NCBI GenBank assembly: GCA_019693395.1
Contig: JAAMXP010001437.1
Location: 27,865-91,864, forward strand
Source: Ettlia oleoabundans
Taxonomy: Eukaryota > Chlorophyta > Chlorophyceae > Chlamydomonadales
Length of the DNA: 64,000 bases
Reading direction: 5' to 3'
This document shows positions 57,559 through 64,000 of this stretch, in pieces. Position numbers and translations under genes: made by a program. A model generated the notes under the pieces. That model saw nothing but the letters and a program-made list of their open reading frames with translations, searched no databases and was not told the DNA's origin. Positions within the stretch are counted from its first letter, which is position 1, and each line of letters opens with the position of its first letter.

Positions 57559-58295
57559 CGAGCAATATTTGCAGGCAGTGACAACTTGTTGGTTCTGTTC
57601 GACTGTTATGCTTTTATACCAAGATTTATTCACACTGCACTATTGGCTAGCTGGGAACACTTAGCATCGACCCCTGATGCTTGAATCCTACCCCCTGCTG
57701 CTCTTGTCACCCTTTGTATCATTACAGTTTGTTGCCCTCGCTTACCAGCCTCGCTTAGTTTGGACTTTCTCACTCAAGTGAACAGGTCTAGTTTTACAGT
57801 ACACCAAAGAACTGGCTCATAAAAGTGCAGTGTGGTAAGTAGAGGCCCAAAGAGGGAAAATTCGCATTCGCAATGCGGCATCCAATCGACAGTGAGAACA
57901 CAGTTATAGGTATGACAGTCGGGAGGCAAGAGAAGACCAATCAAAAAGTGCAGAACGCAGGGCAAGTGTGACAGGGTTGCGTTGAAAGTCGTCTACAGCG
58001 ACACATCCAAGCAGCTGGCGGCTCCCTGAAATCACAGACATTCAAAACACAACTTGAAAAAAAAGGGTGAGGGTCAAGGGTGTTTCAGCCGTGGCTACCG
58101 AGAGGGCACCCACGGTGTATAACAAACAAAGAGTAACAGTTGCTGGGTGGGTGAGTAGTGCAGCCTGCAAGACAGCTGCAACTCCATTTGCATGGTGGGC
58201 CTGGGGAGCAGCTGGTCTGGCTTTGCCAGCTGCACGAAGTAACACGAACGCGCATGTCCGACTGCCGCATACACCTGCCGCGCATGCGGGACTGC
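57559..58295. other. Convergent 3' region
   Basis: About 740 bases between two facing stops. No exon is supported. Plus bases 57794-57798 read ttaca, a possible TGTAA for the minus-strand gene but about 500 bases past its stop. Confidence 0.35.
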
Positions 58296-60700
58296 TCAAC
58301 GGCGGCGAGCCTTGGCTGAGCCGGCAGCGCTGCTGCTGGACTGGCTGCTGTTGGGAGGTGAGAGAGCGTTGCGGATGGCCGGCACCAGACCCAGATCATG
58401 GGCAGCGGCGTAGGCTGCTCCCAGCACCACAGCCAGGATGAGCAGGCGGAACCAGCTGGCCGACCACCAGGCCTGGGACTCGTCGCTGGGACCACCGCTG
58501 CCACCTCCACCTCCACCGCCGCGTCCGCCATTGTTGCCACCTGCAGGGGTTGAAGCAGGCTCAGACCGGGAGGCCAGCATCAACCCGCAGCAAAAGGCAT
58601 ATAGACCACCCAGAGAGACAGGCATTGCCAGCAAATCAACCACTTGAAGCAGGCAGGGAGCAGCGGGGGGAAGTGGGCGCAGGCATTGGTGGGCAGCAAC
58701 GTGCCTGAGCTGCCATCACCGCCATCTCCGCCACCCGCAACAGCCGCCAGCTTTGTGCCTGCAGCGGCCCCAGCAGTTGCTGCTGCACCAGCTGCTCCTG
58801 CGCCATTGCTACCCTTTGAGATGCTGGCTGTGCTGCTGCTGCTGGGTTTGCCAGCCGTGAAAGGAGAACTGAGGTAAGCAATATGATTGCTGGACCGTCG
58901 CTGCTCCTTGTCGCCTGCCTGCTGCCCACTCGCATCCTTCAGCTGCTTCTGAACAGCCTTTTGCTCCTGCTCCTTTGCCTCTGCTTTCCTCGCCGCATCA
59001 TTCTGCTGTTGTGCTTGCTGGGCAGCCTTTCGCTCCCGCTCCGCAGCCTCTGCAGCTGCCGTGCGTGCCGCCGCCACCTGCTCAGCCTGGGCCTGCAGCG
59101 CCGCCGCACGCTGCTGCTGCTGTTGCTGCTGCACGAGCAGATCTGCAGCTGGGGCAGTGGCTGCCGCAGGGGACGCTGGGGCTGCTGCTGCAGTGCCATC
59201 AGGGGTGGCGGCAGTGCTGCTGCTTGCGCTATTGCCATCCACGCTGCTGCTGACAGTTGTGTCTGTGGCTGGGCGGGAGAGGAACCAGTCCATGAACGCG
59301 GAAGGATCGCGCCCCATTGTCTTCAGGCCCACCGGCTTTGGAGCTGCCAGCAAGTCATCCACTGCAGCAAGAAGGAGGGGGGGGAGGGGGGGGGCGGGTG
59401 CGACTGAGGTGAGGACTCAACCCTGTTGGTTGAAGCTGTACCTGGAAGGTTGTGGCAGCGAATGCTACAACACAGGACTGATACACGCGCCGCAATGCAT
59501 AATTGACGACAACACAGACATTCATACGCTGTAGACCGCTACTTTCCTATCTGCTCACCAGACTTGGTGAAGCCCTCCGCCACAGCCGCCGTGTCCTGCA
59601 CGCTCTCAGGTATGCGACCCGGCTCCAAGGCCTGCGAGACCTCCTGCGCCAGGCGGCTCCAGTTCTTGCCACCCTCCTCCACCTCTCGAGATGTGCGCTC
59701 ATTGGCAGCTGCTTGAAACCAGCAGCAGAATTGGGCAGAGTGGCGTATTGGGCAGAGTGGCGCTTCAATTTGCAGTAGATGGCATCAGTACAAAGGTCGG
59801 GTTGGCAGCACATGTAAACGGCACACTCCGCACTGGGCTTTGTTTGAAGGCAGCACACAATAAGAAAAAGGCACCGAAAGGCCAAGCACAGCTGGCAAAC
59901 ACTATGCCAGGCCGCATACCTGCGATGCTGGTGCTCAGCTCCTTGGCAGCTTCTCCTAGGTTCTGCTGCAGCCCTTTCATCTTCTCCTTCAGACTGTCTC
60001 CTGCTCCCTCCAGCGCCTGACCCACTGACTCCCTCCACTCCTGCAGTACGGCATGCCGTCAGCGTTTTGATGCTGCCTGCCTATTGACACATTGCATCCC
60101 ATATGCAGTTGGCTGCCGAATCCCACACTCCAGCTCTTCCCTCAGACGTGCTGCTGATGGGACTGTCCATGCAAGTGATCCTTCGTTTCCAGCTTTTAGC
60201 TTGCCTTGAGAGTGGTTGAGCCGTCAGAGGTCAGGAAGCGGCTCAGGTTGTTGATACCAAGCACAGTGACCTGCAACAGCGCCAATGGCATGGTTGTGTG
60301 GTCACAAGCTGTGGTGATTGGAGCGTGTTTCCGTCGGCAGCCGGAGCGGGGTGGAGACACTGCAGGGTTGTTGGTGCTGGGGGCACGCACATGCTGGAGC
60401 CCGGTCAAAGCTCACGAGATGGTACCCTGGCAGCCTTACCGCTCCTGCCAGCTTGCCCCCTGTCTTAAGTAGGTCGGCAGTAGCCTCCAGTGTAGTCTGT
60501 TGCTGCCCCGCCTGCTGCTCCGCTGCCCGGCTGGCGGTGCTGCCGACGTCCGAGCTTGCAACAGTGCTGTGATCGCCATCGCTTTCCTGGGCGATCACAC
60601 GCACGTGATAGCGTTTTCGCCTTCGTAGGGTTGCCCGGGGCCCTGGAGCTGCACACCCGTTGCTGCGCGCCCTTGGGGTGGTTCCGAGCTGAGCGTGCAT
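58296..60700 (-). CDS. Unrecognised plastid-type protein with C-terminal membrane segment
   Basis: I do not recognise a family. Exon 1 (60700-60440) starts at an ATG with a basic, Ala/Arg-rich lead (RARSNGCAAPGPRATLRRRK) like a transit peptide, followed by TTLEATADLLKTGGKLAGA. Later parts are VTVLGINNLSRFLTSDGSTT, then EWRESVGQALEGAGDSLKEK with GLQQNLGEAAKELSTSIA (amphipathic), SRLAQEVSQALEPGRIPESV and VDDLLAAPKPVGLKTMGRD with AFMDWFLSR. A long Ala/Gln coiled-coil-like run includes a Gln tract and AERERKAAQQAQQQNDAARK. After a Gly-rich linker comes one membrane segment (WFRLLILAVVLGAAYAAAH) and a basic end, AKARRR. The intron after exon 2 has a GC donor (AAG|GCAAGC near 60204). It sits head to head with phosphoribulokinase, 188 bases apart, which hints at a plastid role but does not show it. 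Confidence 0.68.
59733..59764. repeat. 17-bp direct tandem repeat in an intron
   Basis: The unit ttgggcagagtggcg occurs twice, with two bases between copies, in the intron upstream of the exon starting near 59709 of the minus-strand gene. It looks like simple slippage. Confidence 0.6.
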
Positions 60701-60888
60701 CCTCTGGACGGGCTACGGGGGTTCAAGGAAGAATTCTGCGGCATTCATGCCACCCATCGGTGAAGGTGCTTGATTGATTTTGCGCTTCAGCCCCTGGGTC
60801 AGATGAGGTGGCCAACCTGCAAGAGAAATGCAGATGGCCTTCATCCCTCTCTTCTTGGATCGCTGTGGTGGTCAGGGCGAGCGACAAG
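60701..60888. promoter_or_regulatory. Bidirectional region upstream of phosphoribulokinase
   Basis: Only 188 bases separate the ATGs of phosphoribulokinase (plus) and the unrecognised gene (minus). Both core promoters and 5' UTRs must fit here, or transcripts overlap. No TATA box is evident. Confidence 0.45.
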
Positions 60889-63753
60889 ATGCAGACAGCA
60901 GCAGTGCAGAAGCCGGTGACCGCCCCCATGGCCGCCAAGCCCACCATGGCTAGGCGCGCTGCCTTCAAGGCGGTGTCCCCGGCGCCCATTGCCCGCCCCA
61001 CCTTCTCTCGTACCCTGTCCCAGCGTGCTGCAAAGGCTGCCCGCTTGGACAGCCGCTTTGTGGTGGTGAAGGCGGAGGCTGGCGATAAGGCGAGTGTTGA
61101 TGATGGCGGGACGCTGCCGACCGCCTTTGCCGGGGCTCAATGCTCTTGGGGTTGCGAAATCCCAATGTCTCATGTTTGTACCCTCGATCTTTTGCAAAGA
61201 TCGCATCTTGTGCCTTCGCCGCTCTGCCGCCACCACGCCACCCTTGGTGCGTTGTCCTGATTGAATGGGCCATTTCTCAGTGGCCCCACTGCTTGTTTGG
61301 TGCAGGTGGTGGTGATTGGCCTGGCTGCCGACTCTGGCTGCGGCAAGAGCACCTTCATGCGCCGGTGAGCCCCCCGCCTCAGGCTGGTGGGGACAGCTGG
61401 TGCAAAATGGCGCTGCCGCCAGAGCGCTGGGCACTCGCACGTTTTGCCACGCCAGCACCCTGCACCCACTTCCTGGGGGACAGGATGTCCACCTCCTCGC
61501 CTGTTGTGCCCACCAAATGTGTGTCTGAGGGGGTATTGAGCCACTTGGCTGATTCGCTCCCACGTGCCACCAACCCAACCTGTCCTGCATGCAGCGTGAC
61601 AGGTATTTTTGGCGGCGAGCCCAAGCCGCCTTCCGGCGGCAACCCCGACTCCAACACCCTCATCTCCGACATGACCACCGTCATCTGCCTGGATGACTAC
61701 CACTGCCTGGACCGCAACGGCCGCAAGGAGAAGGGTGTGACCGCACTGGCGCCCGAGGCACAGAACTTTGACCTCATGTACGAGCAGGTGGGTGCAGCAC
61801 AGGACCGCGACACCTTCCTTCCGCATGCTGCTGCAGCAGCAATGGTTCCCCTTCAGATGGCTGGCAGTGGATGATACGATAGGGGGACGCAGTGGTCAGA
61901 TGGGAGGCGTCTACTTGTGCAACAGCACGTGCGCCCGTCATTCAGGCCCGCACAGGAAACGCGTAGCAGGACAGGCCAGACAGCGCCGGTTTATGTGCAG
62001 GGAAGAGCAAGTAAAACCTGTTCCGTGTTGCGCGGCGTGCTGCACCTTCACGCGGGTAGCGGGCAATCAATGTGCTGCAGCAGAGCACAGCTGGGGCAAG
62101 ACCGGAAGCTTGCCAGCAGCAAGTGTCGAGGGCATTGGGCCAGGCCCAGCATTGCAGCAAGCAAGCTCAGCATTAGCATGACGAATTGTTTGCAGGCCAT
62201 GTTGCCAGGCCTCAGCAGATGCCTCTTGTGCATCAGCTTCTATCCTGCATCAGCTCCCAGCTGCAAGAGATTGCAACCGCCCAAAATGTCGGCTTCTTGC
62301 CAGCCCAACACAGCAGCAGGTGGCAAGCAGCCAGCACTGCAGCATCACTAACCAGCCAGTTGATGCAGCTGAAACCTTAGCCACCTCCCCTCGGCGGTCA
62401 ATGCCGCCACACGTGCAGGAAGCATCTTGCCCCGCATTGTCCTGCTTTTTACCCACCTGGCTTCAACAGCACCTGTTTTCCTCGGCTCCCCACCTATTGA
62501 TGCTTCTGCCCCTCACGCTCCCCTCCTTCCTCTCCTCTCTCCCTCATCCATCTCTTATGCCCATCCATGCCCCCGCCCCGCGCTGCAGGTCAAGGCCTTG
62601 AAGGAGGGCAAGACTGTGGACAAGCCCATCTACAACCACGTCACCGGCCTGCTGGACCCGCCTGAGAAGACCTCCGCTCCCAACATCCTCATCATTGAGG
62701 GCCTGCACCCCTTTTATGATGACCGCGTGAACGACCTCCTTGACTTCCGCATCTACCTCGACATCTCGGACGAGGTGGACACGTGTGGGGCGGTGGGGGC
62801 GGGCGGGTGACGCGTAGGTGGGAGTTGGGGTTGGGTTGGAGTTGTGTGATCTTGCGCTATCTTAGTGCGCAACACCATGAGCCTTGCTCTGCCAAACTGG
62901 CGAATCACCTCACACTGCTGCTGCTGCTCCCCGTTGCTCATCTGCACCCGCAGATCAAGTTTGCGTGGAAGATCCAGCGTGACATGGCCGAGCGCGGGCA
63001 CAGCCTGGAGAGCATCAAGGCCTCCATCGAGGCGCGCAAGCCCGACTTTGACGCCTACATCGACCCACAGAAGCAGAAGGCAGACATGATCATCCAGGTA
63101 AGGGCCGGGTGCACAGGTGGCTGAATAGCTGGAAGGCTTGGGTGGCCTCCAGGTGTTGGTGCATCTGGCTGGCTGGCTGGCTGGCTGGCAGGGGTCTGCA
63201 GAACATGAACAGGTTCTTAGCGCCAGCTGAAAATTGGCATGCCCTTGCTGATTGTGATAGTCACCGGCTTGTTTTCCCATGATCGTGCAGGTGCTGCCCA
63301 CTCAGCTTGTGCCGGACGAGAAGGAGGGCAAGATTCTGCGTGTGCGTCTGATCATGAAGGACGGCAAGAAGCTGTTCGACCCCGTCTACCTCTTTGACGA
63401 GGGGTCCACCGTGTCGTGGATCCCCTGCGGCCGCAAGCTCACCTGCTCATTCCCCGGTGAGCACCTAGCTGCTTATTACTGGGCGCCAGCTGAAGCCATC
63501 ACGCGTTACCACCACAGCAGCCTGGCATTGGCGGTCATGCATTGCGTTGCTGCAGCTTGCTGGCGCATGTTCTTGAGCCTGGCTGCCACATAGCGTCCCC
63601 CTACTACCCTGCTCACATCCCTGCACCGCTCTGTTCAGGCATCAAGATGTTCTACGGCCCCGACACCTACTACGGCGAGGATGTGAGCGTGCTGGAGATG
63701 GACGGTCAGTTTGACAAGCTGGAGGAGCTCATCTACATGGAGAGCCACCTCAG
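60889..63753 (+). CDS. PRK: Phosphoribulokinase, 3' end beyond the window
   Basis: Calvin-Benson cycle kinase of the chloroplast stroma: ribulose-5-phosphate plus ATP gives ribulose-1,5-bisphosphate. Exons seen: 60889-61089, 61306-61364, 61595-61787, 62589-62774, 62954-63097, 63291-63456 and 63639-63753; the rest lies past 64000. Residues 1-64 are a transit peptide rich in Ala, Arg, Lys and Ser. The P-loop is GLAADSGCGKSTFMRR, whose Cys is the first regulatory thiol. VICLDDYHCLDRNGRKEKG holds the second regulatory Cys and the catalytic Asp region. Next come NILIIEGLHPFYDDRVNDLL and IKFAWKIQRDMAERGHSLES. The later Cys pair in IPCGRKLTCSFPG matches the pair involved in the CP12/GAPDH complex. 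So both thioredoxin and CP12 control are expected. The first intron begins AAG|GCGAGT, a GC donor. The kinase marks leave no real doubt. Confidence 0.97.
63167..63189 (+). repeat. TGGC tetranucleotide repeat in a PRK intron
   Basis: Five to six TGGC units lie in the intron between 63097 and 63291. It is a simple microsatellite. Confidence 0.75.
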
Positions 63754-64000
63754 GTGGGTAACGCTGGCTAGCTGGCTGGCTAATAGGGGCGGTAAGCACG
63801 GATCGCTGGCTGGCGGTGTGTTGGATTCAGTTAGGTCGTGAGTCACCCATCAGTGTGCAAGAGGGTGTGAGAGAACACGATGTGACGGGCCCACACGTGT
63901 TAGGGAGTGGTATTGGGTGCAGAAGACCTTTTACGTTGCAACTGTGTGGTGCTGGTACCAAGAAGAGCAGCTGCTGGCCGCTGCATGCGATGCTCACCTC
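63754..64000 (+). other. PRK intron running off the window
   Basis: The donor GT at 63754 follows an exon that ends within an Arg codon (CTC AG|GTGGGT). No acceptor with a continuing PRK reading frame is seen before base 64000, so the last exon or exons are outside. Confidence 0.6.

Noticed and set aside
58883..59407. Plus-strand open frame of 174 codons rich in Leu, Cys and Arg
   Set aside because: It is the antisense of the Ala/Gln coiled-coil exon of the minus-strand gene.
1..64000. tRNA, rRNA, CRISPR, insertion sequences or viral genes
   Set aside because: None recognised on either strand by eye; a covariance-model or repeat-library scan would be needed to exclude small RNAs or old transposon fragments.

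Overview
The window looks like nuclear DNA of a green alga (Chlorophyta). Every clear gene is split by short spliceosomal introns, and the acceptors are mostly of the form tgcag. TGTAA, the usual chlorophyte poly(A) signal, lies at or near the end of several genes. The gene set is photosynthetic: a plastid phosphoribulokinase with the thioredoxin-type cysteines and a PsbP-like lumenal protein. Many proteins carry runs of Gln, Ala or Gly. I cannot name the genus. No virus, transposon, CRISPR array, rRNA or tRNA was recognised.

Layout, with strand: PsbP-like lumenal protein (395-1564, -); J-domain/enoyl reductase fusion (1805-5775, +); 961-residue coiled-coil protein (6361-12246, -); HAD phosphatase (12461-13938, +); ZIP metal transporter (14307-16917, -); RRM/dsRBM/RGG/Gln-rich RNA-binding protein (17907-23045, +); TBC RabGAP (23888-26612, +); F-box/LRR protein (27142-30311, +); membrane-anchored chlorophyllase-like hydrolase (30506-32587, +); two secreted beta-helix proteins, head to head (32938-36737, -, and 37021-40219, +); JMJD4-type oxygenase (about 40741-43348, +); GNAT acetyltransferase with an apparent frameshift (43542-44502, -); SYLF-domain protein (45062 to about 48017, -); mitochondrial-type P-loop ATPase (about 48778-51890, -); unrecognised protein (about 52723-54929, -); 3-hydroxyacyl-CoA dehydrogenase (55200-57558, +); unrecognised plastid-type protein with a C-terminal membrane segment (58296-60700, -); phosphoribulokinase (60889 to the window edge, +, 3' end missing).

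I joined exons by hand. For the fusion, coiled-coil, HAD, ZIP, TBC, plus-strand beta-helix and dehydrogenase genes the joined exons sum to a whole number of codons with domains intact across every junction. That is an internal check, not proof. The RRM, F-box, hydrolase, SYLF, ATPase and 52.7-54.9 kb genes have unresolved junctions.

There is no operon logic. Genes sit in divergent pairs sharing short intergenic regions (at most about 290 bp) or in convergent pairs. The most unusual items are the DnaJ/enoyl-reductase fusion, the divergent beta-helix paralogues with tandem palindromes in one intron, the RRM plus dsRBM plus RGG architecture, the membrane-anchored P-loop ATPase, and three GC-AG introns.
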